Shown here: piece by piece, positions 19,701-29,149 of the stretch
Layout of the letters: each line of letters opens with the position of its first letter
Position numbering within the stretch: the first letter of the stretch is position 1
From: Serpula lacrymans var. lacrymans S7.9
Taxonomy: Eukaryota; Basidiomycota; Agaricomycetes; Boletales; Serpulaceae
DNA: 64,000 nt
Assembly: GCF_000218685.1 (NCBI RefSeq)
Contig: NW_006763291.1
Location: 248,001 to 312,000 of the forward strand
Direction of reading: 5' to 3'
Made by a program: the position numbers and the translations under genes
Notes under the pieces: generated by a model
The model's input: the letters and a program-made list of their open reading frames with translations, nothing else
What the model was told of the DNA's origin: nothing
Databases searched by the model: none

Positions 19701-20595
19701 AACGGCGTTCCATCCACAAACTGATGGACAAACGGAGAGACTCAACCAGGAGTTGAAACAGTATCTCCGAATATTTATTAATGACAGACAGACGGATTGG
19801 GCCAAGTGTCTAAAAATAGCCCAGTTCTCATATAATGTCAAACAGTCGTCGGCCACAGGAAAGGCACCATTTGAGGTTACTAGATTGTACCTCCCTAGAA
19901 TGGGTGTAGAACCTGGCAATAGCAAAAACGAGGCTGCTGGGAACATGGTGAAAGACATGAAGTCTGTCTTAGACGAAACGCGCAAGGCGCTATTTAAAAC
20001 TGCAGAGCAGATGAAAGACAGGGCAGAATGTAGACGCTCTAAGGCCCCTGATTACAAGGTCGGCGACCTGGTCTGGTTAGACACCGACCACTTAAAGTTA
20101 AAACATCGGCAGTCTAGAAAACTGACCGAAAAGTGGATTGGCCCTTACCGGATTAAGGAAGTCAAACCCAATGCAGTGGAGCTGGAACTCCCAAAACGAA
20201 TGAGGGTAGTACCCATGGTCAATATTAGCCGTGTGAAACCCTACAAGGGACCGCTGCCGGGACAGCGAGTAGACCGGCCCGGACCGGTTGTAGTCACCCA
20301 GGAAGCTGAAGAAGAGTTCGAGGTCGAACGGGTGGTAGACGCATGCTTGAAGCGTGGAAAATTAGAGTTCCTGGTCCTATGGAAGGGCTATGGAGACGAG
20401 GACAGAACGTGGGAACCAGAAACCCATCTGGAAAACTCCCGCAACGCTGTTCGCAAACTTTATTCTAAGAATCCCTCAGCTCCCAGGAAGCTTAGAGGCA
20501 TGGATTCAAAACTTTTTAATTCCCTTTTTCAATCTATGCCCAAAAATTTTACCACTACCTCCGGTATTTGGTCTCGCCTGGAAGTCGAGCCTTAG
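16729..20595 (+). CDS. Chromovirus-III pol: protease, RT, RNase H, integrase, chromodomain
   Basis: An intact frame of 1288 codons in the -1 frame relative to gag. It has no obvious ATG start and is expected to be made as a gag-pol fusion. In order: aspartic protease (LLDSGANGIFIDQVW, near residue 146); RT (VFFIPKKDGKKRMIMDYRYV, MFFGLTNSPATFQ, active site VVIYIDDLLIF near 485); RNase H (ETDSSDFATGAVLS near 635); integrase with HHCC zinc region (about 837-890) and DDE residues in ISVDFTTD, VISDRGPQF and DGQTERLNQEL; and a C-terminal chromodomain at about 1196-1245 (FEVERVV, LVLWKGYGDEDRTWEP) with all three aromatic cage positions (F, W, W). Chromodomains of such elements guide integration to marked chromatin. 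All catalytic residues I can check are present. Confidence 0.95.
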   Translation: MGALAPSKNEVNHNKVAPAPGCCTSNNGMTGMAPQFVNKFLNLLSEVCTCMKKCDCNIYDTTAAPASPLERGPGETNTRVLNSGKTKIEKHVSFDISPSSSSSSEPPFPKIPRRVLMCTYLFQKEIRLDVGVENPARGKVHSTSALLDSGANGIFIDQVWAEQIGLPLVKLDTSIPVYNVDGTLNAGGCITHKCSFVVEYQGHRERVTAKATQLGKINLILGWTWLFKHNPEINWQTGVVTLSRCPQECVNLGKPNHVRHDERLEKLNASHVYELRSLEKIDDDDDEVKPEEEIKRLVPPEYHDFWKVFSKHKSERFPEAKPWDHAIDLKDTFKPRKGHMIPLSAPERDEVSSFIDEQLRKGYIRPSKSPMTSPVFFIPKKDGKKRMIMDYRYVNEHTVKNAYPLPLISQLVDKLAGAKILTKMDLRWGYNNVRIKEEDAWKAAFTCHRGSFEPLVMFFGLTNSPATFQSMMNEIFADMENCVVIYIDDLLIFMKSDDEAEHDKIVQEVLRRLQERDLFVKPEKCNFKVKEVDFLGMIIGQNGIRMNPEKVQAILEWPEPTRVKGVRAFLGLGNFYRRFIENFAKITRPLNDLTKKDIVWHWGAREQEAFDKLKQAFTTAPILAFPELDKEFRLETDSSDFATGAVLSIKCPDNLWRPCAYLLHSLSPTERNYQIYDKEMLAIIRALKHWRHYLEGARHQFEIWTDHKNLEYFMTARDLNRRQARYAVYLSRFNYKLIHKPGSSMGKADALSRREDHANGIEDDNKSVTLIDQLRVANVRIGQDSDLLEVFKKDISSEEKARLDGNGNYLWEDGLFHFKDKIYVPESVRIKAIDRNHDTPVAGHPGWQRTMELISRNYMWPGMVKDVQEYVKSCLRCAMAKNSHQPPAGKLMPNPIPAGPWQDISVDFTTDLPESNGYNSVMVVVDRFSKEVVFIPTNKTITAAGTADLFKDFIWSIHGLPETVISDRGPQFASEFMEELCRMLGIKPKLSTAFHPQTDGQTERLNQELKQYLRIFINDRQTDWAKCLKIAQFSYNVKQSSATGKAPFEVTRLYLPRMGVEPGNSKNEAAGNMVKDMKSVLDETRKALFKTAEQMKDRAECRRSKAPDYKVGDLVWLDTDHLKLKHRQSRKLTEKWIGPYRIKEVKPNAVELELPKRMRVVPMVNISRVKPYKGPLPGQRVDRPGPVVVTQEAEEEFEVERVVDACLKRGKLEFLVLWKGYGDEDRTWEPETHLENSRNAVRKLYSKNPSAPRKLRGMDSKLFNSLFQSMPKNFTTTSGIWSRLEVEP

Positions 20596-20606
20596 AAGGG
20601 GGGTAG
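20594..20606 (+). other. polypurine tract of Chromovirus-III
   Basis: AGAAGGGGGGTAG lies directly before the 3' LTR and overlaps the pol stop codon (20593-20595). This is the expected plus-strand primer of a Ty3/gypsy element. Confidence 0.8.
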
Positions 20607-20992
20607 TGTTACGATAACACAATTTCCGGACATTTCCTTTCTTTCATTCTCCGCTTCAACTCTATACTTTAAATGCCACGTGGCATTTCCCCTTTCTCAC
20701 GCCGCGTTGCCTTCCTTTTATTTTTAGATTTAACTCTCTCATGCAGTGGAGCTGGCCATATGGGCTAGGCCCTATGACATCATCAGCCACTGCCTTCATC
20801 AACTGTATAGTACACATGTACAAACAACCTGTAGTTGTATATATACCCCAATAGATCCAGGAGACTCCTCAGCGAGTCCTCCTGTTGTATACCAACTAAC
20901 TCACTGCAGCCTAAGGGGTAACCACTCCCCAACTTCATCTTCTCTATAGTGTGTTCTGTGTGCGCCGGAGTAATTCACTCTTGGTTGTTACA
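20607..20992 (+). repeat. 3' LTR-A of Chromovirus-III (386 bp)
   Basis: Starts TGTTACG and ends GGTTGTTACA, followed by the target duplication ACAGG at 20993-20997. Same length as the 5' LTR and differs from it at four positions. Confidence 0.95.
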
Positions 20993-20997
20993 ACAGG

Positions 20998-21404
20998 ATG
21001 ATTTGCAACAAGCTGCACTCACTATACGCAAAACTCGTCTCAGATCTAAAGCGCAGTTTGAGAAACTCTATGCACGAAGGATGTTCAAGAATGAATACCA
21101 GCCTGGAGAGCTTGTTCTAGTGCGGAATACTCAGGTTGAGAAGGAGCTGGATCGTAAAGCAAAGCCTTGTTACAATGGCCCTTATGAAGTTGTGCGACGT
21201 ACTAAAGGAGGATCATATGTTCTAAAAGAAATGGATGGATCAGTATCACGAAGAGGAATTGCAGCATTTCGCCTACTTCCCTATTTCAACCGCCACTCTA
21301 TGCCCCTCTTAGACGAACTGGATGACCATGATAACGACCTAGATGAACCAGAAGATGAACCTGACTATGAACATGACAACTCGGACGATGAAGATAACAA
21401 TTAA
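20998..21404 (+). pseudogene. Gypsy-II integrase C-terminal part, continued after the nested insertion
   Basis: Continues the integrase frame broken at 14645: DDLQQAALTIRKTRLRSKAQ, then the C-terminal SH3-like region (YQPGELVLVRNTQVEKELDR, CYNGPYEVVRRTKGGSYVLK) and a very acidic tail ending at a TAA. Segment DNA is open. It is classed as pseudogene because the whole pol gene is split and carries stops upstream. Confidence 0.88.
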
Positions 21405-21526
21405 TGACCTACCTGAACGAATTTCATGCTGACATGACCCCTTAATGAGTTGCCATGTTTTGTTTCATATGACCCTACCTTTATGGAAGCAACTGGGGAC
21501 AGTTGCAATTTCAAGTTGTTCGTGGA
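21405..21526 (+). other. 3' non-coding tail of Gypsy-II before the LTR
   Basis: A short segment between the pol stop and the 3' LTR-B. It includes a purine-rich stretch (GGAAGCAACTGGGGACAG) that could be a weak polypurine tract, but it is not adjacent to the LTR. Confidence 0.4.
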
Positions 21527-23351
21527 TGTCATGCACCAAAATTGATTGGTAGCATGGACAGGTGTCAAGAATGAAGCGAATATTCAAAAAAACTTGCCTT
21601 TGCGCCACACAGGCACAGTGCCACGTGGAATAGTAATCAATATTGCCTTTTTCAAATCTGTGGCTGATCAGCACCACCTCTATTAGGCAATTCAGTCACG
21701 CTCACCTTTGCTTTTCCATTTGGTACTTTCGGCATTTCGGCATTTCGGCAAATTTTCGCGTTGCCACTGGCTACACATTGCATTGCGCCCTCGTTTTTGT
21801 CGTTTCCTTCACTCCCCTTCCTTTTCTTAGCCCCACCATGGGACCCTTCCTCTCCTTTTTATTCTCACCTGACGGTCATTTCTGAATCCCCATTTTAGTT
21901 CACCTACTCGTCACCTCCACCCTCCTCCTCCTCATCTTCTTTGCTCCCCCACCATTTCTGATGTCACCACTTCCTATCCGCTTCCATCGCCGATCTGTCG
22001 ACTACCACGTGCCACTGCTGATATCAGCAAAGCCCCGGCGGCCGGTCCAAATAGGGCAACAGGTCCATCTTCATGACGTCAATTTGCCATCATATACCAT
22101 CAAAACATTGGTCGCTCGTCTTGCCTGGTTGGAGCGTGGGTGGGTAGTTTTTGAGCTGGAGAAGGTTCATCCCCTTGCGTTGCCCATGTTTATCGCTGTC
22201 CCATTCACTTGGGTGCACTTATCTTTTGTCCATCGTCTTCGCTACAGCTACAGCTACCACACGCTGCCTGGGACTCACTTGTTCCAAATTGGAACTACTC
22301 CCCTCCCTCCCTCGCTTGACCAGGTGGTCCAGTACAACCAGTCCATTGGTAAAGCCATGGAATTGTCAGATTTGGACTAGGTGGTGGACCGGTGGCTCCA
22401 GTTTCTTTTTTTTCAGCAGAACATTCATTTACAGTGTAATTATTTTGATTTTTGAATCATTTTATGGACACATATTTTTTTAGAATGCCTGACTTACAAT
22501 AAAGGAACTGTGTTGATACTGATATTGTTTTTTTTTCTTTATACTCTTTTTACTGCATCTTCTTATGACATCACGATTTTCTTGCTCTTTTTCTCTTATT
22601 GGACTTTATTTTTATGACTGTACAAACCTGTACCATTACTTACATAGCATTCATTGTTCTATCTCTTTCTTTCCCTTATTTTGACAATCTTATCCTGTAT
22701 CAACTACGCAGGATTCATCAGCATACATTCCTTCCTTCATGTTCCTTCTCATTCTTTTTGCGCAGCTATACTGTGCATAGCCTACCTTTCTTTTCACTAT
22801 ATAAACCCCTGTATTTTACCTTGTAAAAACAACAAAGAACTCGATTCCAGACTTCTTCTCTAATCTTAAGTCCACTTCTTACTGCTACTTGTGATCCAGT
22901 GTGGTCACAACATTTCCCACTGCTACTACTGTTAACTGCTGTTATTGTCACTTGTCACTTTTAAAGTCTTTATCATCCCTTTCAATTAGAGTCCTTCTGA
23001 GCACTACAGTTTGTGCGTCAGGAGCCTGCTATCACTGGGAGCCTCGTCACCTCTTCATCCTTGTCGTTCTCAAACCTATCTTGTGCTACAATTAGCAAGG
23101 TAGTGCTCATCTATACTCGTCACTAAGCCCCTATCTTCTATAAATTCAACTATCCCTCCTCCTCAAAACCCACACCCATACATCTCTGGGTTTTACTTTG
23201 AAGGATCTTCATACATACCACCCCACAAACAACCAGAGCACCCACTGTTTTAGGAGGCAAAGCCCATAAACAAGTTCCGTGGAATCTGGGAGGATTGTTT
23301 GTTAGTTTGTTTTTGTGTGTGGTTTTCTAACAACAGTTCTCATCATCAACA
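21527..23351 (+). repeat. 3' LTR-B of Gypsy-II (1825 bp)
   Basis: Begins TGTCATGCACC and ends CATCATCAACA. Near-identical copies occur as solo LTRs at 36342-38080 (minus), 40640-42448, 47764-49591 and 60788-62598. Inside are a frame of 139 codons (21961-22380), a polyadenylation-like AATAAAGG near 22499, and TATA-like boxes ACTATATAAACC near 22797 and CTTCTATAAATTC near 23135. The length is unusual for a fungal LTR. Confidence 0.88.
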
Positions 23352-26300
23352 CCGGTTTTGTCACTCCCACTTGAGTGCAACCGTATTCCCATAGCTTTAG
23401 AGCATTTCCAGTGTTTTTCATGAGTGAGGGGTTTAGTGAGAATGTCTGCAACCATATCTCCTGTAGAAATGTATCTGATTACTGCCTCCCCCTTTGAAAC
23501 TAAGTCATCTCGGATAAAATGATATTTCCGTTGAATGTGTTTTGTGCGAGCACGGAACTGTGGATCTCGTGTAAGAATGATAGCTGCTTGATTGTCACAG
23601 TGCAATGTTGTAGGTCCATTTTGAGCATGTCCAATTTCTTCAAAAAATGTCCAAAGCCATGCAAGGTGTTGTCCAGCATTGCTCAATCCAATGTATTCTG
23701 ACTCTGTGGAGGATAAAGCTACCATGCTTTGTCTTTTGCTTGTCCAGGAAATTGCTCCTCGGATGGTGATAAAAACAAAGCCTGATGTTGATCGAGACGT
23801 GTCTCAATCTCCAGACCAATCTGCATCTGAATATCCATAGAAATCTATGTCCATGGAGACATCTGTGCCATCATATTGTAGTTCCATGTCCTTGGTTGCT
23901 TTCAGATATCGGAGGACACATTTTGCAGCTTCCCAGTGATGACTCCTTGGAGCTGAGCTATGTCTGCTTAGTATTCCAACAATGTAGGCAATGTCTGGGC
24001 GGGTTCCGAGCATGGCATACATGAGGGAGCCTATAATTGAGAGGTATAACACTTGGCGCCCTTCAATATGCATCTCGTGTTGCACAATATCTTCCCCTGG
24101 AGCATTTGCGAGAAGTTTTAATCCATGGGCCATTGGTTTCCATACAGGTTTGCAGTTCTTCATTCCAGTACGCTCCAGGACTGTGTCAATGTATTGGTGT
24201 TGCAATAGGGATATTGTTTTGTTTGAACAATCACGTTGGATTTTTATTCCGAGGATGTATTCTGCTTCTCCAAGGTCCCGCATTTTGAATATGGATTCAA
24301 GTTTGGCTTTTGTGATATCCATGAATTTCTGGGATGAAGCTCCTAGGAGGACGTCATCTACATAGACAACAACAAAGCATATTTGTTTGTTGTCCCGGAA
24401 TACATAGAGACATGTTTCTGCATTTAGTCTTGTGAAACCAAGCTCCTGGAGCTTGCGATCAAAAGTTTTGTTCCATGTACGACCAGCTTGTTTTAACCTG
24501 TAGATGAATTTCTGCAATCTCCAGCAGTATCCAGGTTGGATAGGAACACCCATTGGAGGAAGCATGTATAGTTCTTCTTCAAGTTCTCCATTAAGATGAG
24601 ATAAGCTGTGGATACGTCCATTTGATCAAGTTCTAGGTTGTACTTTGCTGCCAGGGCTAGAATAATTCAGATTAACTCTAAGTTTGCAACCGGAGCAAAA
24701 ACCTCCTGGTAATCAATGCCCTCCCTTTGAGTAAAACCTCGTGCAACAATCCGGAGTTTGTATCTCTCAATGTTTCCATTTTGATCAAACTTGATCCGGA
24801 ACACAGGTTTTGATGTGATGGGTTTCACCCCCTTCGGAAGTGGAACAGTGTCATATACTGCATTATTATTGAGACTTAGGAGTTCCTCCTCCAAGGCAGA
24901 CTTCCATAATTCTCCATCCGGCGTGATAAGGCTTCCTTTAGTGTCCTTGGAAGGTCTGTGTTAGATGGACCGGTACTTGCTATTCCAGCAAAGAATATCT
25001 CCTCTGTATCAGATGGTTCTTCATGAACCTCAGGAGTGTTAGGTTTCTCCATGGAGTTGTCATGCTGCTTGTTTCAAGACTGTTCCTCATCTAGAGTCCT
25101 TTGATAATCTCGGTTTTTGTCTGCAGGACGGGTCTGGCGACTGCTTCTGCGTACTCCTAGGACTTCACAGGCATGACTGCTCTTTTAGGAACTTGTGCAG
25201 GTACTCCAGGGAGTAGACGCATTTGTGTATTTGTTGCCCCACTCACTCCTAAAGGTGTTGAATCACTCCTCGGAGGCGTTGTATGACTCCATGGAGGTGT
25301 TGGATGACTCCTCAGAGGTGTTGTATGCCTTCCAGAAGCTGATCCAATGGACAGGTTGTCTAGCTGTATTCGGACTTCTTCCACATCAGCTGGCTGTACA
25401 TTGATGGGCTGTCCTCCCACTGACTGTGACTCTACTTTGGCTTTCCGTTCTGAAGATGGCCAGTGTTCAGGTCTTGGTTGTAGAGACTGTTGTGGAGGGT
25501 GTCTTAGCTGATCAGGTGCTCCCACTGCTCTTGGAACATCTTCATGCTGATATGGTCCCATTGCTTGTGGAACATCTCCTTGGAGATTTGCAATTCATTT
25601 AAATCTCGGATCCAAGGGTCAGGATCATCCTCCTCCAATGTATTTTGGTCTGGATAGTGAGCATTCTCTGGAATGAGTCCCTCCCACTGATCTGTGCTAG
25701 TGTCTGTGTTCCAGGAAGCAGTGTTGTCCTTTTGTACCTTTCCAGATTCATTGAATATGTCATGCCGACTGGAAAACACAGTTTGTTTTTCAGTGTCTAG
25801 GAGTTTGTAGGCTTCCATTCCATGTGTGTAGCCAATCATTATGGCTTTGCGCACCTTGGAGTAAAACTTCCCTTGCCTTTTGTCTTTCGGAATCAAAGCA
25901 TATGCTTGGCATCCAAAAGGGCAAAACAAAGTTGGATCAACTCTCCTTTTAAACAGTATTTCATATGGGGTCTTTCCATGGAGTCCTGATGCTGGGCTGC
26001 ATGCTGTGATATCTGCAGCTGTTTGCATGGCATCTACCCAAAATGACTTTGGGAGCTTGGAATCATGGAACATAGTGGTTGCTAATGTAGCCAATGTCTG
26101 ATTCATGTGTTCTGCAATGCCATTTTATCCCGGAGTATCTGCAGCTGTAGTTTTGTTTCTTGGATAACACCATCTCCTTGGAGTTGATTTTTGAATGCAT
26201 TGCCAGTATATTCTCCTCCCCCATCGCTCCGGAGGAATTCTGTGTATAGTGGAGTGAAGTTTTCTTTTCCCAAATGGGTTCGGAAGAATGTTTGGACATC

Positions 26301-27971
26301 TTCTTTCCATTGCTTGTATCATTCCAGTGCTTCACTTTTATGTTTTAGGAAGTATATTCATGGAAATTTGGAGAAATCATCTACAATAATAATCCAGTAC
26401 CAAAAACCCTCCCTGTAAGTTGGTTTGATTGGTCCTCCAATATATGTGTGCACAATTTGTATGGGGCGCTTGGCTCGGTTTCCTCCAGTGGACTTGAAAG
26501 GTAATTTCTTCATTTTTCCTAAAGCACAAGGTTCACAAAACTCCGGGGTTCTGGCAAGGGTGTCTATGTCCTGGAGCTGTCTTTTTGTAACCATTCGTTG
26601 CAAGCGGTCCATTCCAATGTGTCCCATTCTCCTGTGCAATAAATGTACATCTACTGCTGCAAAAGCTGACTCCGGGTTGATTTTGGGTTTTGCTTGGATG
26701 TGATAAAGTCCTCGCTTGTGTAACGCAGTGAGGATAAGTTCCTCCTTTTTCCGAACTTCACAAGCATTTGACCCTGCTGGAAAAAGTGTTGATAACCCCG
26801 TTTTGGACAATTTGTGGACAGAGACGAGTGCTAACATGAAGTTTGGCACAAGTAAGACATTTGACAGTGCAATATTGTAGTCCTTTTTGCCAACAGTTGC
26901 TTGTAGGATTACTGTTCCAATCCCAATGGCATTTACAGAGGATTCATCCCCAAAACTGATTGTCCTTGGAGGATGCAGAACATGGTATGTTCCTGGCTCA
27001 AACCAGGAGCGGTGAGGGACCATGTGGGATGTTGCTCTGGAGTCAATAATAATTGTTGTTTTGGTCTTACTGGGTTCCGACACAAGGTAAGCTTGAATGC
27101 GTTTAGCAAGGGGCTTGGAAATATATACATGTTCCAATGCAATATAACTCTGTTCCTCCTCGGAGTCAGATCCAGATGATTGCTCTGCTGTATTTGCCTT
27201 TTCCTTCTCTTTTCCTTTATCCTTGTGTCTTTCCTTTCCCTTCTTCCTTTGACCTTTTTCAGCTGACTGAAGTGTTTGACACTCCAAGGTGTTGTGTGAT
27301 TTGGCTTTGTGGAAGTTACACCATTTCTCCTCGGATTTGAGTGCTGATTCGGAACCTCGAGGGGCCTTCCCTGACTGTCGTGCAACTTCTGCAGTGATCC
27401 GGATCTCAACTGCATCAAAGGTAAGTTTATTTTCTTCAATCGTGTTGATTACTGATGACTGAAATATTTGCCATTCAGGAGTGCATGGGAGAGATTTGAG
27501 AAGAGCGAAAGCCATCAGTTTGGTATCAACTCCTAGTTTCATTCCGGAGAGGTGTGAATCATTTGTCCGGATTTTTGCAATGTGGTCCTGGATAGGTGAT
27601 GTCCCATCCCAGGACAATTTGGTGAGTTGCTGGAATGAATAGGAGGCCGAGGCAATGTTGGATGTCTGACGGAGTGAGACAAGTTTATCAAATAACTCCT
27701 CGGAGCTGGTGAGGTCTCCAGTCCTCATTAGGAGGGCATCAGAGATGTGGTCCTGGATGATTCCATGTGCCTTCTCATCCTTAAGTATCCAGGTGATCTC
27801 AGGATCCTCCGAGGAGGTAGGTTTTCCCGGTGAGGGCTTAAGCTCCTCTCCAGTAACAACCCGGAGAACTTTTTCCTGACATAGCTTTGAGATGATCCGG
27901 AGTTTCCATATCTGAAAATTGTTGGGTCCAGCGAGAACTGGACATGCGGATGTATCGCGTGCTGTGGCCAT
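23352..27971 (-). pseudogene. Copia-IV gag-pol, broken
   Basis: The first frame (27971-26358, 537 codons) starts MATARDTSACPVLAGPNNFQ and holds gag, a zinc-binding C-x2-H-x4-H-x4-C motif (CNFHKAKSHNTLEC), a protease box reading DSRATSHM (Gly lost) and the integrase start (HRRMGHIGMDRLQR...CEPCALGK, VDDFSKFP) before a stop. Later segments in broken frames are integrase (EFLRSDGGGEYTG, FWVDAMQTAAD), RT (VPLPKGVKPITSKPVFRIKF; FIYRLKQAGRTWNK; CFVVVYVDDVLLGA) and RNase H (ALSSTESEYIGLS, LHCDNQAAIILTRD, DILTKPLTHEKH). The last codons before 23352 encode GSDKTG. Confidence 0.88.
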
Positions 27972-28028
27972 GGTTCCGAGGTTGCCGTTTCAAACAAGAA
28001 TTATTTCCTGCATAGGTTTTGCGCACCA

Positions 28029-28040
28029 GGGCTCATAACC
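28029..28040 (-). other. PBS of Copia-IV
   Basis: GGTTATGAGCCC on the element strand, complementary to the initiator tRNA-Met anticodon arm, directly after the LTR end TTTTATTA. Confidence 0.75.
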
Positions 28041-28149
28041 TAATAAAACTATGTGGAACTCAGCCACTGCCCAAGAGGCTATAGAAACGACTTAGGTATT
28101 CCTATACTAAGCCCCCTACTACTTATAGTCGGAGGTGCTACTCGCTACA
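28041..28149 (-). repeat. probable short 5' LTR of Copia-IV (about 109 bp)
   Basis: On the element strand it runs from TGTAGCGAGTAGC to CATAGTTTTATTA, with a TATA-like CTATAAGTAG inside, and is followed by the PBS. The outer edge is inferred from the TG terminus and from the point where the Copia-V gag frame stops. Without the 3' LTR this cannot be confirmed. Confidence 0.5.
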
Positions 28150-28430
28150 GTATAATGACTCCATGGAGTGGTGGCTATGCTCCATGGAGAACAATGGCTG
28201 CTTTGGCAGAGACCGGGTTTATCCAGTTTTGTCATCATGGTGATCTCAAATTTTCGTTTGTAGATCAGCCAGTTAGATCCGTCTTCTTTGAGGTTGGGCA
28301 GCTTCAGATGATAGGTAGTTGCTTCGGTTTGCGACATGACTGGTGAGTAGTCTCGAGCTCGTAGTTTAGTGTTAGAGTAATCTGCTTCAGATGATTCGTC
28401 TTTGTTTTTCTTTACAGCCACAGGGCTCAT
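28150..28430 (-). pseudogene. Copia-V gag, N-terminal fragment
   Basis: Starts MSPVAVKKNKDESSEADYSN just after the PBS and contains LKLPNLKEDGSNWLIYKRKF, the typical copia gag start (a gag-like segment around NW). The frame ends where Copia-IV begins. Confidence 0.7.
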
Positions 28431-28434
28431 AACC
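28423..28434 (-). other. PBS of Copia-V
   Basis: GGTTATGAGCCC on the element strand next to the LTR end CCCATA; same primer class as Copia-I and Copia-IV. Confidence 0.75.
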
Positions 28435-28764
28435 TATGGGTCAATAATTTCAGACTGGTATAGAAAAGGTCTATATTCGGGAACATGTACCTATGGTTCA
28501 ATAATCTTTAGGTACATGATTAGTAAAGTATTGTAGTTGGGATAGGCTATGAGGTACTCACTTCAGACTCGTATAGAAAAGGTCTGAAGTGAGCCTCTGT
28601 GCGCGAGCGGCTTATATACTGCTGCTCGCACCAAAGCGTCAGTCTTACAAAAATCCTTGTCCCGCTTTAAAGCGTAGACATACAAGCGTATATACAGAAA
28701 TCCTATTGTTTGTTTAATAGCTTAGTGAAGCGGCGAGTAGCTTGTCCTCGCTTGTATTCCAACA
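28435..28764 (-). repeat. 5' LTR of Copia-V (330 bp)
   Basis: On the element strand it starts TGTTGGAATAC, a frequent copia LTR start, and ends CCCATA before the PBS. It contains two copies of the phrase AGACC(T)TTTTCTATAC. Unrelated in sequence to the Copia-I LTR. Confidence 0.65.
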
Positions 28765-28776
28765 CCTACCTTATCA

Positions 28777-29149
28777 ATGCATCAGCACAATGTGATCACA
28801 CAATTTCGCCACAATGACACGCAGTTGTTTGTGGACGCAACATTCACCTCAGAAGATTTTTGCCATGCCATGCGCCTCGTGAGAGAAATTGATAGCACTG
28901 GCCTCGAGAAGAAGTGCCACCTTGAGATTATTCAGCATGAAGAGGGTGAGGTCCAAGCAAAGAGGCAGAGGGTTGCAGAGGCAGCAGAAGGAAGCACAGA
29001 AGAAGGCAAGCCGAGAGGCTGAATGCAATGCCACAGCGATGGTCCTGACGCCAAATGAAGAAGAACTGAATCGGCTCACCAAGGATAAGCTGATTATTCA
29101 ACTGGAGATTCACCGGGTACAAGACTCGACTATACCTCGGGGCCTGTGA
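28777..29149 (+). pseudogene. hypothetical gene fragment, frameshifted
   Basis: A first frame starts MHQHNVITQFRHNDTQLFVD and runs to 29022 in a charged helical stretch (EEGEVQAKRQRVAEAAEG). A second, overlapping frame continues with SREAECNATAMVLTPNEEEL and LTKDKLIIQLEIHRVQDST, ending at 29149. The two together read like one protein broken by a frameshift around 28990. The last part resembles a SAP-like helical motif. No firm family. It lies 13 bp from the LTR of Copia-V, so it may be a host gene truncated by that element. Confidence 0.35.

Larger units (their letters stand above)
14646..20992 (+). mobile_element. Chromovirus-III: intact chromodomain Ty3/gypsy element nested in Gypsy-II
   Basis: It is 6347 bp long with two 386-bp LTRs that I aligned by eye as differing at four positions, and is flanked by a perfect 5-bp target duplication ACAGG (14641-14645 and 20993-20997). 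It has intact gag, a -1 frameshift site, intact pol with chromodomain and a polypurine tract before the 3' LTR. Removing the element and one ACAGG rejoins the Gypsy-II integrase codons (...QLEKRQ then DDLQQAAL). High LTR identity and open frames indicate a young and possibly active copy, apart from a 109-bp tandem duplication at its 5' end. Confidence 0.95.
9490..23351 (+). mobile_element. Gypsy-II: Ty3/gypsy retrotransposon with long LTR-B ends, interrupted by Chromovirus-III
   Basis: The order is truncated 5' LTR-B (9490-9811), PBS-like site, gag, a small membrane ORF, pol (RT, RNase H, integrase), a 3' non-coding tail and full-length 3' LTR-B (21527-23351). Bases 14646-20997 are the inserted Chromovirus-III plus one copy of its target duplication. 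Removing them rejoins the integrase frame exactly. Pol carries several stops, so the copy is dead. Its right end abuts the end of Copia-IV pol, showing that it inserted into that element. Confidence 0.88.
23352..28149 (-). mobile_element. Copia-IV: degenerate Ty1/copia element, 3' end removed by Gypsy-II
   Basis: On the minus strand: a short 5' LTR (28149-28041), the initiator-Met-type PBS (28040-28029), then gag-protease-integrase-RT-RNase H down to 23352, where the frame runs into the end of Gypsy-II LTR-B. The 3' LTR is absent. Several stops and frameshifts show that it is dead. It sits inside the gag of an older copia (Copia-V). Confidence 0.85.
28150..28764 (-). mobile_element. Copia-V: 5' remnant of an older copia element
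   Basis: The 5' LTR (28764-28435), PBS (28434-28423) and the first 90 or so codons of gag survive. The rest is cut off by Copia-IV at about 28150 and is not seen elsewhere in the window. Confidence 0.75.

Noticed and set aside
20949..21404. ORF of 151 codons starting MCSVCAGVIHSW as a separate gene
   Set aside because: Its first part is translated LTR-A sequence. The rest is the integrase C-terminus of Gypsy-II, displaced by the nested insertion.
23981..24365. Plus-strand ORFs inside Copia-IV (for example 23991-24365)
   Set aside because: They are antisense shadows of the reverse transcriptase frame.
28029..28040. GGGCTCATAACC looked like part of an initiator tRNA-Met gene
   Set aside because: Only the anticodon arm is present, with no acceptor or T arm. 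It recurs exactly next to copia LTRs, so it is a primer-binding site.
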